NCBI GenBank assembly: GCA_046347635.1
Contig: JAXMFT010000003.1
Coordinates: 310,001 to 374,000 of the forward strand
Direction of reading: 5' to 3'
Source: JAGVSZ01 sp019137045
GTDB lineage: Bacteria > Pseudomonadota > Gammaproteobacteria > Burkholderiales > SG8-39
Length of the DNA stretch: 64,000 nucleotides
Numbering within the stretch: the stretch's first letter is position 1; every line of letters starts with the position of its first letter. This document shows positions 8,148 to 15,775 of this stretch, piece after piece. The translations under genes were made by a program, and so were the position numbers. Below the pieces are notes generated by a model that worked only from the letters and a program-made list of their open reading frames with translations, was not told where the DNA came from and made no database searches.

Positions 8148-9388
8148 GGTTTCCTGGCCGGGTCGAAGTTCTCGATGAAGCGCAGCCACACGCGCGCCGC
8201 CGTCGCGACGTCGGCGAGCGTGATCGCCTCGGCCGGGTTGTGGCTGATGCCCTTCTCGCAGCGCACGAACAGCATGCCGATGTCGGTCAGGTCGACGATC
8301 GCCATGCCGTCGTGGCCGGCGCCGCTCGGGAGCCTGCGCACCGGGACGCCCTCGGCCGCGATCGCCGCGCCGATCTGGTCCATCAGCCAGGGCGCGCAGG
8401 CGGCCACGCCGCCCTCGTGGGTCTTGGTGACGCCGAGCCGCACGTTGCGGCGCGCCGCGATCGCTTTCATCGCCGCGAGCACGTCGTCCACCGCGGCGAG
8501 GCGCAGCGGGTCGCGCGGCGCGCGGATGTCGATCGTGAAGCGCACCTTGCCCGGCACGACGTTCACCGCGCCGGGCAGGCACTCGAGCTTGCCCACCGTG
8601 CCGACCAGCTCGGGCTCAGCGCCGCAGCGCCGCTCGATCGCGAGCACGCATTCGGCAGCGGCGGCGAGCGCGTCCTGGCGCAGGCTCATCGGCACGGTCC
8701 CGGCGTGGCCGGCGATGCCGTCGATCTCCACCGCGCAGCGCGTCGCGCCGTTGATCGCGGTGACGACGCCGACCGCCAGCCCCTCGGCTTCGAGGACCGG
8801 GCCCTGCTCGATGTGCAGCTCGGCGTAGGCGAGCACGTCCTCGCGCCGGCGGGCGGCCGCGCCGATCTTCTCCGGGTCGAGGCCGAAGGCGCGCAGCGCC
8901 GCGCGCATCGAGACCCCGTCCTGGTCGACGTTGTCGAGCACCTCGGCTTTGAACGTCCCGGCCACCGCGCGGCTGCCGAGCAGCGTCGCGTTGAACCGCG
9001 TGCCCTCCTCGTCGGCGAAACCGACCACCTCGAGCGCGAACGGCAGGCGCCTGCCGCGCGCGTGGAGCGCGCGCACGCACTCGATCGCCGCGACCACGCC
9101 GAGCGTTCCGTCGTACTTGCCGGCATCGCGCACGGTATCCAGGTGCGAGCCCATCATCAGGCAGGGCAGTCCCGGACGCTCGCCCTCGTAGCGTCCGACG
9201 ACGTTGCCGATCGCGTCGAGCCGTGCGCTCATCCCCGCCGCGCGCATCCAGCCGAGCACCAAGTCGTTCGCGGCCTGTTGCTCCCGCGACAGGAACACGC
9301 GCGTCAGGCCGCCCTCCAGCTCCGACAGGCGCCCGAGCGCCGCGCAGTGGTCCCAGATGCGCTGCGCGTCCGGCATCGCGGCGCTCAT
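8144..9388 (-). CDS. allC: Allantoate amidohydrolase (M20, AllC/HyuC family)
   Basis: Hydrolyses allantoate to ureidoglycine, CO2 and ammonia. Metal and substrate motifs are in the expected order over 414 residues: GSHLDTVRDAGKYDG, FADEEGTRFN, ELHIEQGPVLE, SGAGHDGMA and KGISHNPAEA. AllC and N-carbamoyl-amino-acid hydrolases share these motifs. The allantoate assignment rests on the operon with puuE and pucG. It follows the regulator gene by 10 nt and overlaps the M20 gene by 4 nt. A second family member lies at 20985-22253 in a different setting. Confidence 0.87.
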   Translation of the reverse strand: MSAAMPDAQRIWDHCAALGRLSELEGGLTRVFLSREQQAANDLVLGWMRAAGMSARLDAIGNVVGRYEGERPGLPCLMMGSHLDTVRDAGKYDGTLGVVAAIECVRALHARGRRLPFALEVVGFADEEGTRFNATLLGSRAVAGTFKAEVLDNVDQDGVSMRAALRAFGLDPEKIGAAARRREDVLAYAELHIEQGPVLEAEGLAVGVVTAINGATRCAVEIDGIAGHAGTVPMSLRQDALAAAAECVLAIERRCGAEPELVGTVGKLECLPGAVNVVPGKVRFTIDIRAPRDPLRLAAVDDVLAAMKAIAARRNVRLGVTKTHEGGVAACAPWLMDQIGAAIAAEGVPVRRLPSGAGHDGMAIVDLTDIGMLFVRCEKGISHNPAEAITLADVATAARVWLRFIENFDPARKP

Positions 9389-9398
9389 CGCGACCGCC

Positions 9399-10118
9399 TC
9401 ACGCCTTCGCGGCCGCGAGCGCCGACCGGAGGTCGACCGCCGCCGGCTCGTCCGCGCGCAGCGCGAGGCTCCGCTCCACGTGCTCGAGGTGCTCGAGCAT
9501 CAGCGCCACCGCGCGCTTCGCGTCGCGGCGCTCGAAGCAGCGCACGAGCTCGGCGTGCTCTTCGGCGGAGCAGACCGAGGCCGACGCGGTCTGGTACAGC
9601 AGCGTGATCAGCGAGGTGCGCGAGACCAGCTCGCGCAGCAGGTCCGCGACCACCGCGTTGCCCGCCAGCTGCGCGACGAGCACGTGGAACTCGCCCAGCA
9701 GGCGCGAGCGCGCCCAGAGGTCGTTGGCGGCCACCGCCTCGCGCTCGGCCGCGACGTGCGCGCGAACCGCCGCGAGCTGGGCGGCCGCCGGCGCGCGCGC
9801 GAACTCGGCCACCACCGCGCGCTCGAGGATGCGGCGCGCCGCGAACACCTCGCGCGCCTCGCGCACCGTGGGCTGCGCCACGAACGCGCCGCGCGCGGGC
9901 AGCAGCGTCACCAGCCTGAGCTGGGCGAGCTGGAACAGCGCCTCGCGCACCTTGGTGCGGCTCACGCCGAACGCCTCGCCGAGGCTCTCCTCGCCGAGCT
10001 TGGTGCCGGGCGGGAGGCGGTGCTCGGTGATCGCCGCGGTGACGCGGCGCACGATCTCGTCGGTGGTCGTGCGCCGCGCCCGGCGGGGGCCGGCGGCGGG
10101 GGCGGAGGGGCGGGGCAT
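9399..10118 (-). CDS. GntR-family (FCD) transcriptional regulator of ureide genes
   Basis: A 239-residue DNA-binding protein. The N-terminal winged helix-turn-helix (about residues 15-80) includes PPGTKLGEESLGEAFGVSRTKVREALFQL. The rest is an all-helical FCD effector domain with the His-rich metal/ligand positions of the family (GEFHVLVAQLAGN, SAEEHAELV). It is the first gene of the leftward operon and lies divergent to uraD. The intervening DNA holds GTATAC-type half-sites over both promoters, so it probably represses itself and both operons until a ureide ligand binds. The ligand is inferred. ATG 10118 is the natural start. Confidence 0.9.
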   Translation of the reverse strand: MPRPSAPAAGPRRARRTTTDEIVRRVTAAITEHRLPPGTKLGEESLGEAFGVSRTKVREALFQLAQLRLVTLLPARGAFVAQPTVREAREVFAARRILERAVVAEFARAPAAAQLAAVRAHVAAEREAVAANDLWARSRLLGEFHVLVAQLAGNAVVADLLRELVSRTSLITLLYQTASASVCSAEEHAELVRCFERRDAKRAVALMLEHLEHVERSLALRADEPAAVDLRSALAAAKA

Positions 10119-10126
10119 CGCGCGGA

Positions 10127-10155
10127 ATTGTATACGATCTGTCCGACCTTGTCCA
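10127..10155 (-). promoter_or_regulatory. Sigma70 promoter for gntR-allC-puuE-pucG operon, near-leaderless
   Basis: On the minus strand, TGGACA (10150-10155) and TACAAT (10127-10132) are 17 nt apart. A start point 6-8 nt after the -10 box would fall within a few bases of the gntR ATG at 10118, so the mRNA has little or no leader and no Shine-Dalgarno site. The -10 box sits inside the palindromic TTGTATACGA sequence, which suggests autorepression. Confidence 0.7.
10128..10138. promoter_or_regulatory. Putative GntR operator 1 (TTGTATACGAT)
   Basis: Contains the GTATAC core and resembles the t.GT..AC.a pattern described for FadR-subfamily GntR regulators. It covers the -10 box of the gntR promoter. 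An inverted copy with one mismatch lies at 10216-10225. Confidence 0.55.
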
Positions 10156-10191
10156 TAGGGAAGCGCGATGCGACGCGGGGCAGATGCAGCC

Positions 10192-10220
10192 TTGACTGCA
10201 TACATTTGGTCGGCTATCGT
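10192..10220 (+). promoter_or_regulatory. Sigma70 promoter for uraD operon, leaderless
   Basis: TTGACT (10192-10197) and TATCGT (10215-10220) have exact 17-nt spacing. Transcription would start at about 10227, and the best uraD start codon is GTG 10228, so the message is predicted to be leaderless. Confidence 0.72.
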
Positions 10221-10226
10221 ATGCAG
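10198..10226. promoter_or_regulatory. Putative GntR operator 2: inverted repeat TGCATAC / GTATGCA
   Basis: A perfect 7-bp inverted repeat (10198-10204 and 10219-10225, 14 nt between) fills the spacer and overlaps the -10 box of the uraD promoter. Bound regulator would block RNA polymerase. The right arm also pairs with operator 1 as an inverted copy about 87 bp away, so looping is possible. Confidence 0.55.
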
Positions 10227-10227
10227 C

Positions 10228-10743
10228 GTGACGACGTCGCTCGCCCACCTGAACGCCCTCGACCGCGCCGGTTTCGTCCGGCTGCTGGGCGCGGTGTTCG
10301 AGCACTCGCCCTGGGTCGCCGAGCGCGCGTGGGAGCGGCGGCCGTTCGCCTCGATCGAGGCGCTGCACGCCGCGATGCGCGGGGCGGTCCGCGACGCGCG
10401 CGCGGACGAGCAGCTCGCCCTCATCCGCGCGCACCCCGAGCTCGCCGGCCGCGAGGCGGCGGCGGGCACGCTCACCGCCGACTCGACCTCGGAGCAGGGG
10501 CGGCTCGGCTTCACCGCCCTCAGCCGGGCGGAGGTCGAGCGCGTGGCGCGCGCGAACGCCGCGTATCGGGAGAAGTTCGGCTTCCCCTGCATCGTCGCGC
10601 TGCGCCTGCACCCCACGCGCGAATCGGTGATCGCCGAGATGGAGCGCCGCGCCGGCAGCGACCGCGCCGCCGAGCTCGCCGCGGCGCTCGACCAGATCGG
10701 CCACATCGCGCGCGGCCGGCTCGACAAGCTCCTCACCGCCTGA
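10228..10743 (+). CDS. uraD: OHCU decarboxylase
   Basis: Decarboxylates 2-oxo-4-hydroxy-4-carboxy-5-ureidoimidazoline to (S)-allantoin, the third step from urate. The 171-residue protein has the family pattern: FEHSPWVAERAWERRPF with the catalytic His, LIRAHPELAG, then TSEQGRLGFTAL and the ligand-binding stretch AYREKFGFPCIVALR. The GTG start at 10228 gives the family N-terminus (LAHLNALDRAGFVRLLGAVFEHSP); an ATG 60 nt upstream lies inside the promoter and is unlikely. uraH follows after 12 nt. Confidence 0.95.
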   Translation: MTTSLAHLNALDRAGFVRLLGAVFEHSPWVAERAWERRPFASIEALHAAMRGAVRDARADEQLALIRAHPELAGREAAAGTLTADSTSEQGRLGFTALSRAEVERVARANAAYREKFGFPCIVALRLHPTRESVIAEMERRAGSDRAAELAAALDQIGHIARGRLDKLLTA

Positions 10744-10755
10744 CTGGATTTGCCC

Positions 10756-11109
10756 ATGGGCCGACTCTCGACGCACGTCCTCGACACCGTCAGCGGCACG
10801 CCCGCCGCCGGCATGAAGATCGAGTTCGCGGTGATGGAGCACGGGCGGCGCACGACGCTGAAGACCGTGCACACCAACGCCGACGGCCGCACCGACGAGC
10901 CGGTGATGGCCGGCGCGGCGATGCGCACCGGCGAGTTCGAGCTCGTCTTCCACGTCGCGGACTACTTCCGCAGCAGAGGCGTCGCGCTCCCCGACCCGCC
11001 GTTCCTCGACCGCGTGCCGATCCGCTTCGGCATCGCGGATGCGTCGGGCCACTATCACGTCCCGCTCCTCTGCACGCCCTGGAGCTACGGCACCTATCGC
11101 GGCAGCTGA
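10756..11109 (+). CDS. uraH: 5-Hydroxyisourate hydrolase (transthyretin-like)
   Basis: Hydrolyses 5-hydroxyisourate to OHCU, between PuuD and UraD. The 117-residue length is standard. The active-site elements are complete: STHVLDTVSGTPA (His), the Arg in the TDEPVM/GEFELVFHV region, the FLDRVPIRFGI strand, HYHVPLLCTPWSYGTYRGS, and the C-terminal YRGS signature. It starts 12 nt after uraD, and a diverged paralogue lies downstream at 12182. The protein normally forms a tetramer. Confidence 0.95.
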   Translation: MGRLSTHVLDTVSGTPAAGMKIEFAVMEHGRRTTLKTVHTNADGRTDEPVMAGAAMRTGEFELVFHVADYFRSRGVALPDPPFLDRVPIRFGIADASGHYHVPLLCTPWSYGTYRGS

Positions 11110-11144
11110 GCGGCGCGCCGGCGCGCGCCGGTTAGAATCGCGGC

Positions 11145-12158
11145 GTGAGCGCCCCATTCGTCCGCCGCCGCGCCCTCCTCGCCTCTGCCGCGGCGGTCGC
11201 GCTCGGCGCGTGCGGGCGCTGGAAGTCGCAGGCGCCCGAGCGCGGCCCGGTCGCCGCGATGTTCCCCGGGCGCGTCGACGACGGCGGATTCATGGAGTCG
11301 GGCTACCGCGGTCTCCTGCGCATCCGCGACGAGCTGCGGCTGCCGATCGAGTACGTCGCCGAGGTCGCGCCGGACGACGAGGCGATGAAGGCCGCGCTGC
11401 GCAAGCTGGCCGATTCCGACGCGAAGCTCGTGATCGCCCACGGCGGGCAGGCGGCCGCGGCGGTGCAGCGCGTCGCGTGGGAGTTCCCGGACCAGCGCTT
11501 CGCGTCGATCCAGGGCCACCTCACCCGGCCCAACCTCGCGGTGTACGAGGTGCTGCAGGAGCAGTCGGCCTGGCTCGCCGGCGCCGCCGCCGGGCTGCTC
11601 ACGCGCTCGAACGTCGTCGGGCACATGTCGGGGCTGCGCGTCCGGCCCGGCCTCAAGGGGCGCGCCGCGTTCGCGGCGGGGCTCGCGCACACCAACCCGC
11701 GCGCGCGGCTCCTCACCAGCTTCTCCGGGACCCAGGACGACGCGGCCGTCGCGCAGCGCATCGCGCTCGCGCAGATCGACGCCGGGGCGGACCTCATCTT
11801 CACCATGCTGAACGCCGGTCGCGCCGGGGCGATCGCGGCCTGCCGCGAGCGCGGCGTCAGGCAGATCGGCAACGTCCGCGACTGGGTGGCGGCGATGCCC
11901 GACGTGTTCGTCGCGAGCGCGGTCGCCGACGCGGGGTTCGCGGTGTTCCAGTCCGGGCGGGACCTGAGCGACAACCTCTACAAGGGCGACCTCGTGAAGC
12001 GCTTCGGGATGCGCTACCCCGAGGCAGTGCGGCTCGCGCTCGCCGCGGGCGTGCCGCAGCCGGTGGCCGCGCGCGTCGCCGACCTCGGGCGCGAGATGGC
12101 GGCGGGCGGCATCGCGATCCCCGAGACCTACTCGGGCCCCGAATTCATGCCGGCCTGA
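11145..12158 (+). CDS. BMP/PnrA-family substrate-binding lipoprotein, no permease nearby
   Basis: A 337-residue periplasmic binding protein of the basic membrane protein family, whose characterised members bind purine nucleosides. It begins with an Arg-rich N-terminus, a hydrophobic stretch and a lipobox VALGACG (Cys at about residue 23), so it should be a lipoprotein. GRVDDGGFMESGYRGL matches the family N-terminal ligand loop; FTMLNAGRAGAIAAC and GNVRDWVAAMPD follow the family pattern. No ATP-binding or permease gene adjoins it. The sequence context suggests purine or ureide uptake or sensing. GTG start, 35 nt after uraH. Confidence 0.85.
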   Translation: MSAPFVRRRALLASAAAVALGACGRWKSQAPERGPVAAMFPGRVDDGGFMESGYRGLLRIRDELRLPIEYVAEVAPDDEAMKAALRKLADSDAKLVIAHGGQAAAAVQRVAWEFPDQRFASIQGHLTRPNLAVYEVLQEQSAWLAGAAAGLLTRSNVVGHMSGLRVRPGLKGRAAFAAGLAHTNPRARLLTSFSGTQDDAAVAQRIALAQIDAGADLIFTMLNAGRAGAIAACRERGVRQIGNVRDWVAAMPDVFVASAVADAGFAVFQSGRDLSDNLYKGDLVKRFGMRYPEAVRLALAAGVPQPVAARVADLGREMAAGGIAIPETYSGPEFMPA

Positions 12159-12181
12159 GCCGCCGGAGCCGGAGGAAGCCC

Positions 12182-12538
12182 ATGACAGCCGGTGGCGTCT
12201 CCATCCACGTCGTGGACGTGTCGCGCGGCGTGGTCGCCGCGTGGATGCGGGTCGAGGTCTACCAGCTCGATCCCGCGCGCCGGCTGGTCACGAGCGGCAT
12301 CGTCAGCGCGAAGGGCCTGGTCGAGGAGCCGGCGCTCGCCCGGCGCTTCGTGCCCGGCTACTACGAGGCGGTGTTCCACGTCGGCGCGTTCTACCGCGCG
12401 GTCGGCATCGAGCTGCCGAGAGTGCCCTTCCTGGACGTCGTCACCTACCGCTTCGGGATCTCCGACCCCGAGCAGCACTACCACCTGCCGATGAAGGTCA
12501 CGCCGTGGGGCTACTCGTGCTTCCGCGGCGGCGCGTGA
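12182..12538 (+). CDS. Second hydroxyisourate-hydrolase-like (transthyretin-like) protein
   Basis: A 118-residue paralogue of the UraH at 10756. It keeps the fold landmarks: SIHVVDVSRG (His), ARRFVPGYYEAVFHVG, FLDVVTYRFGISDPEQHYHLPMKVTPWGYS. The usual C-terminal YRGS has become CFRGGA, so the invariant Tyr is Phe. The Arg-Gly core is kept. It could be a weak second hydrolase, a hetero-oligomer partner of UraH, or an enzyme for a related ring. ATG 12182 follows GGAGGAAGCCC, a strong ribosome site. It lies between the BMP lipoprotein and the MFS gene. Confidence 0.82.
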   Translation: MTAGGVSIHVVDVSRGVVAAWMRVEVYQLDPARRLVTSGIVSAKGLVEEPALARRFVPGYYEAVFHVGAFYRAVGIELPRVPFLDVVTYRFGISDPEQHYHLPMKVTPWGYSCFRGGA

Positions 12539-12608
12539 CGCCGCCGCGCCGGCCGCGGCGTGAGGTCGCGCACAGGCGCGCGCCGGCCGACCGCCCGCCC
12601 CGGCGCGC

Positions 12609-13793
12609 ATGATGCGCCCGGACCTCGGCGCCGCCGCCGCGCTGCACGGCGTGATGGTGCTCAGCATGGCGGCGACCCTCTCGATCCCGGTGCTCGCCCC
12701 GGCGATCGCCGCCGAGACCGGGCTCGCCCCCTCGCTGGTGGGCGCGTACTCGTTCCTCACCTGGAGCGCGGCGATGCTCGCGTCGAGCGTCGCCGGAACG
12801 CTGATCGCGATCTTCGGCCCGGTGCGCGTGGTGCAGTTCTCGCTCGCGCTCAGCGCGGCGGGCGTGGGCGCGGGCGCGAGCGGCGCGCTCATCGCCCTCG
12901 CGCTCGCCCCGCTCTTCCTCGGGCTCGGCGCCGGGGTGGAGACGCCGGCGAGCTCCGAGATCCTCGCGCGCGTGACTCGTCCCGAGCGCCGCGCGTTCAT
13001 CTTCTCGCTCAAGCAGACCGGCGTGCAGCTCGGCGGGATCGCGGCGGGCGTCGCCTTTCCGGCGACGGTCGCGACCATCGGCTGGCGCGGCGGGCTGGGG
13101 GTGCTCGCGGTCCTCCTCCTCGCCTACGCGGTCGCGCTCGAGCCGATGCGCCGGCGCCTCGCCCGGGGCCACGCGCCGCAGCGCCCCGCGCGCAATGCCG
13201 GGCCGGCGATCGCCGACGTGCTGCGCTCGCCGACGCTGCGTACGCTTTCCATCGCCTCGTTCGCATTCCACGCGATGCAGGTGTGCCTCAACACCTTCCT
13301 CGTGACGTTCCTCGTGACCCAGCACGGCCATTCGCTCGCGCTCGCCGGGCTGCTGCTCAGCGTCGCCCAGCTCGGCGGCTTCGCCGGGCGCCTCGGCTTC
13401 GGCCTGATGGCCGGGCCGCGCCTGCCGGTGCTGCCGCTCCTCGTGGCGATCGGCTTCGGGATGACGGCGTGCGCCCTCGCGCTCGGCCTCGCGGCGGGCG
13501 CGCTGCACGTGACCGCGCTCGGCGCCCTGTGCTTCCTCTTCGGACTGACCGCGGCCGGCTGGAACGGGGTCTTCCTCGCCGAGATCGCGCGCGAAGCGCC
13601 GCCGGGTCAGATCGCGCGGGTCACCGGCGGGGTGATGGTCACCGCGTACGCCGGCCTGATCCTCGGCCCGGTCGCGTTCGCCGCGGCGGCCGCCGCGCTC
13701 ACCTTCGGCGCGGGCTTCGTCGCGCTCGCCGCCGCGACCGCCGCCGGCTCGGCCGCGCTCGCGCGCGCCCGGCGCCCGCCGCGGCCGGTATGA
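12609..13793 (+). CDS. MFS transporter
   Basis: A 394-residue polytopic membrane protein with about twelve hydrophobic helices, starting MMRPDLGAAAALHGVMVLSMAATLSIPVLAPAIA. The cytoplasmic loops after helix 2 and between the halves are basic (RPERRAF..., EPMRRRLARGHAPQRPARN), as in the major facilitator superfamily. The closest style is the small CynX/NarK-like group. Being downstream of the ureide genes, it may import or export a pathway compound such as urate or allantoin; this is inference. Confidence 0.8.
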   Translation: MMRPDLGAAAALHGVMVLSMAATLSIPVLAPAIAAETGLAPSLVGAYSFLTWSAAMLASSVAGTLIAIFGPVRVVQFSLALSAAGVGAGASGALIALALAPLFLGLGAGVETPASSEILARVTRPERRAFIFSLKQTGVQLGGIAAGVAFPATVATIGWRGGLGVLAVLLLAYAVALEPMRRRLARGHAPQRPARNAGPAIADVLRSPTLRTLSIASFAFHAMQVCLNTFLVTFLVTQHGHSLALAGLLLSVAQLGGFAGRLGFGLMAGPRLPVLPLLVAIGFGMTACALALGLAAGALHVTALGALCFLFGLTAAGWNGVFLAEIAREAPPGQIARVTGGVMVTAYAGLILGPVAFAAAAAALTFGAGFVALAAATAAGSAALARARRPPRPV

Positions 13794-13822
13794 TCGCGCT
13801 CCACCACTCCGGATCCCCCGCC

Positions 13823-14308
13823 ATGCCATCGTTCGACATCACCTCCGAAGTCAACCGCGTCGAGCTCAGGAACGCCGTCGAGCAGGCGAACAAGGAGATC
13901 CAGAACCGGTTCGACTTCAAGGGCTCGGACGCGCGCATCGAGCAGGCGGAGCTCGCGCTCGCCGTCTACGCCGACGACGACTTCAAGCTGAAGCAGGTCA
14001 TGGACGTGTTCACCGGCAAGTGCGCGAAGCGCGGCGTCGACGTGCGCGCGCTCGACCCCGGGGCGGTCGAGAAGATCTCCGGCAACAAGGTGAAGCAGGC
14101 GGTCGCGGTGCGCAACGGGATCGCACCGGACAGAGCGAAGGCGATCGTGCAGCTGCTGAAGGATGCGAAGCTCAAGGTCCAGGCGTCGATCCAGGGGCCC
14201 GCGGTGCGCGTCTCCGGCGCGAAGAAGGACGACCTGCAGGCGGCGATCCAGCTCGTGCGGAAGTCGGTCGCCGACCTCCCGCTGCAGTTCGGCAATTTCC
14301 GCGACTGA
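13823..14308 (+). CDS. yajQ: YajQ-family nucleotide-binding protein
   Basis: 161 residues, the usual length of YajQ. It begins with MPSFDITSEVNRVELRNAVEQANKEI, then NRFDFKGSDARIE, and has the two ferredoxin-like repeats with KVQASIQGPAVRVSGAKKDDLQAAI near the C-terminus. Homologues bind nucleotides, and a Xanthomonas member binds cyclic di-GMP. An in-frame upstream ATG (13790) overlaps the MFS stop, but 13823 gives the conserved N-terminus. It is convergent with the amidotransferase gene, 8 nt away. Confidence 0.93.
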   Translation: MPSFDITSEVNRVELRNAVEQANKEIQNRFDFKGSDARIEQAELALAVYADDDFKLKQVMDVFTGKCAKRGVDVRALDPGAVEKISGNKVKQAVAVRNGIAPDRAKAIVQLLKDAKLKVQASIQGPAVRVSGAKKDDLQAAIQLVRKSVADLPLQFGNFRD

Positions 14309-14316
14309 GCGGTCGC

Positions 14317-15021
14317 TCAGCCGGCGAGGCCCTCGGCCCAGCGGTCGTAGAGCCGGTCGGCGATCGCGTTGAGCGCGCGCACGCGCCCCTCGATCTCCAC
14401 CTCCATCTCGGCGCCCGTCTGCACCGACGGGCCGCGGCTCTGCGCGAGCTCCTCCGCCGAGTCCGCCGCCCACGTGCGGATCATCGCGGCGGTCATCTCG
14501 ACGTGGCACTGCAGCGCGAGGTGCCGGTCGAGGACGAACGCCTGGTTCGCGCAGTAGGGGCTCGCGGCGATCCGCGTCGCGCCCTCGGGAATCGTGAACG
14601 TCTCGCCGTGCCAGTGGAACGAGAGGAATTCGGTGGTCGCGCCGAACCATTGCCGTGCGGCCGGATCGTCGCAGACGCGGACCGTGCCCCACCCGATCTC
14701 CTTGACCGGGTTGCGCGTGACCGCGCCGCCGAGCGCCTTCGACATGAGCTGGCCGCCGAGGCAGTGCCCCAGGACGGGAATGCGCGCCGCGACGGCCGCG
14801 CGCACGAGCGCGAGCGTCGGGGCGATCCACGGCAGCGGGTCGTTCACGCTCATCGGGCCGCCCATCAGCACGATCCCGGCGAAGGCGCGCGGGTCGGCGG
14901 GGACCGGCTCGCCCTCGCTCGTGGCGTACAGCCGCCACGGCACCCCGCGGGCGTCGAGGTAGGCGGAAAAATACCCTGGACCCTCGGTGGGGCTATGACG
15001 GAAGATGGCGACGGGCTTCAT
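14317..15021 (-). CDS. Class I glutamine amidotransferase (GATase1) domain protein
   Basis: A 234-residue stand-alone GATase with nucleophile Cys in GHCLGGQLM and His in LQCHVEMT, followed by an acidic C-terminal helix. The same layout is found in the GMP-synthase-like GATase family, which can release ammonia from glutamine or cleave gamma-glutamyl amides. No partner synthase lies next to it, so the substrate is not known. Its start codon is only 14 nt from that of the divergent protease gene, so promoters must lie within the two coding regions. Confidence 0.85.
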   Translation of the reverse strand: MKPVAIFRHSPTEGPGYFSAYLDARGVPWRLYATSEGEPVPADPRAFAGIVLMGGPMSVNDPLPWIAPTLALVRAAVAARIPVLGHCLGGQLMSKALGGAVTRNPVKEIGWGTVRVCDDPAARQWFGATTEFLSFHWHGETFTIPEGATRIAASPYCANQAFVLDRHLALQCHVEMTAAMIRTWAADSAEELAQSRGPSVQTGAEMEVEIEGRVRALNAIADRLYDRWAEGLAG

Positions 15022-15035
15022 GGCGGCGAGCGACG

Positions 15036-15677
15036 ATGCGGCTGGCGAATTCTAGTGCGATCCTGATCCTGGCCTGCGCGGCGGCCGGCCCGGCCGCCGC
15101 CACGAGCGTGAACGTCGTCGGCCTCTTCGGCCAGAGGGCGGTCGTCTCGATCGACGGCGGACAGCCGCGCACCCTCAGCGTCGGCCAGCGGACGCCCGAG
15201 GGCGTCGTCCTTCTCGCGGTCGGCTCCGACGGCGCGACGCTCGAGATCGACGGCCGGCGCCGCACGCTCGCGATGGGCCAGGCGTACTCGGGCCGGGCGA
15301 GCGGCGGCAACGCGCGCACCGTCCTCAAGGCCGACGGTCAGGGCCACTTCATCGCCGAGGGCCAGGTGAACGGGGCCGCCGTCCGGTTCCTCGTCGACAC
15401 CGGGGCGACGCTGATCGCCCTGCCCGCGGCGGACGCAAAGCGGATGGGCGTGAGCTACCTCAACGCCCCGCGCGGGATGGTGGGCACCGCGAACGGCAGC
15501 GCGACCGCGTACAAGGTCAAGCTCGACAGCGTCCGGGTGGGCGAGATCACCATCAACAACGTCGACGCCGTCGTGCTGGAGGGCGGGCTCGCGATCCCGC
15601 TCCTCGGCATGAGCTTTCTCAACCGCACCGAGATGAAGCGCGAGGGCGAGACGATGGTCCTCGTGAAGCGCTTCTGA
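15036..15677 (+). CDS. Retropepsin-like aspartic protease, TIGR02281 family, exported
   Basis: 213 residues. An N-terminal signal sequence (SSAILILACAAAGPAAA) suggests export to the periplasm. The N-terminal half (residues ~25-95) is a beta-rich domain; the C-terminal half has the clan AA active site FLVDTGATLIALP (about residue 126) and the closing hydrophobic IPLLGMSFLNR. Members of this proteobacterial family are single-domain enzymes thought to dimerise. The target is unknown. Confidence 0.87.
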   Translation: MRLANSSAILILACAAAGPAAATSVNVVGLFGQRAVVSIDGGQPRTLSVGQRTPEGVVLLAVGSDGATLEIDGRRRTLAMGQAYSGRASGGNARTVLKADGQGHFIAEGQVNGAAVRFLVDTGATLIALPAADAKRMGVSYLNAPRGMVGTANGSATAYKVKLDSVRVGEITINNVDAVVLEGGLAIPLLGMSFLNRTEMKREGETMVLVKRF

Positions 15678-15683
15678 CCCCGG

Positions 15684-15711
15684 CACGGCCGCGCCGTGCA
15701 GCGCGGCCGTG
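15684..15711. terminator. Hairpin (10-bp stem, 8-nt loop) after the protease gene
   Basis: CACGGCCGCG (15684-15693) pairs exactly with CGCGGCCGTG (15702-15711). It lies 7 nt after the protease stop, between convergent genes. There is no T-run, so it would be an atypical terminator or an mRNA-stabilising hairpin. Confidence 0.45.
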
Positions 15712-15775
15712 AGGCCCGCGAGGACCGCCGCGCCGGTGCGAACGCCTCGCCCGCACGGCGGCCGGCGCCGCGCGC

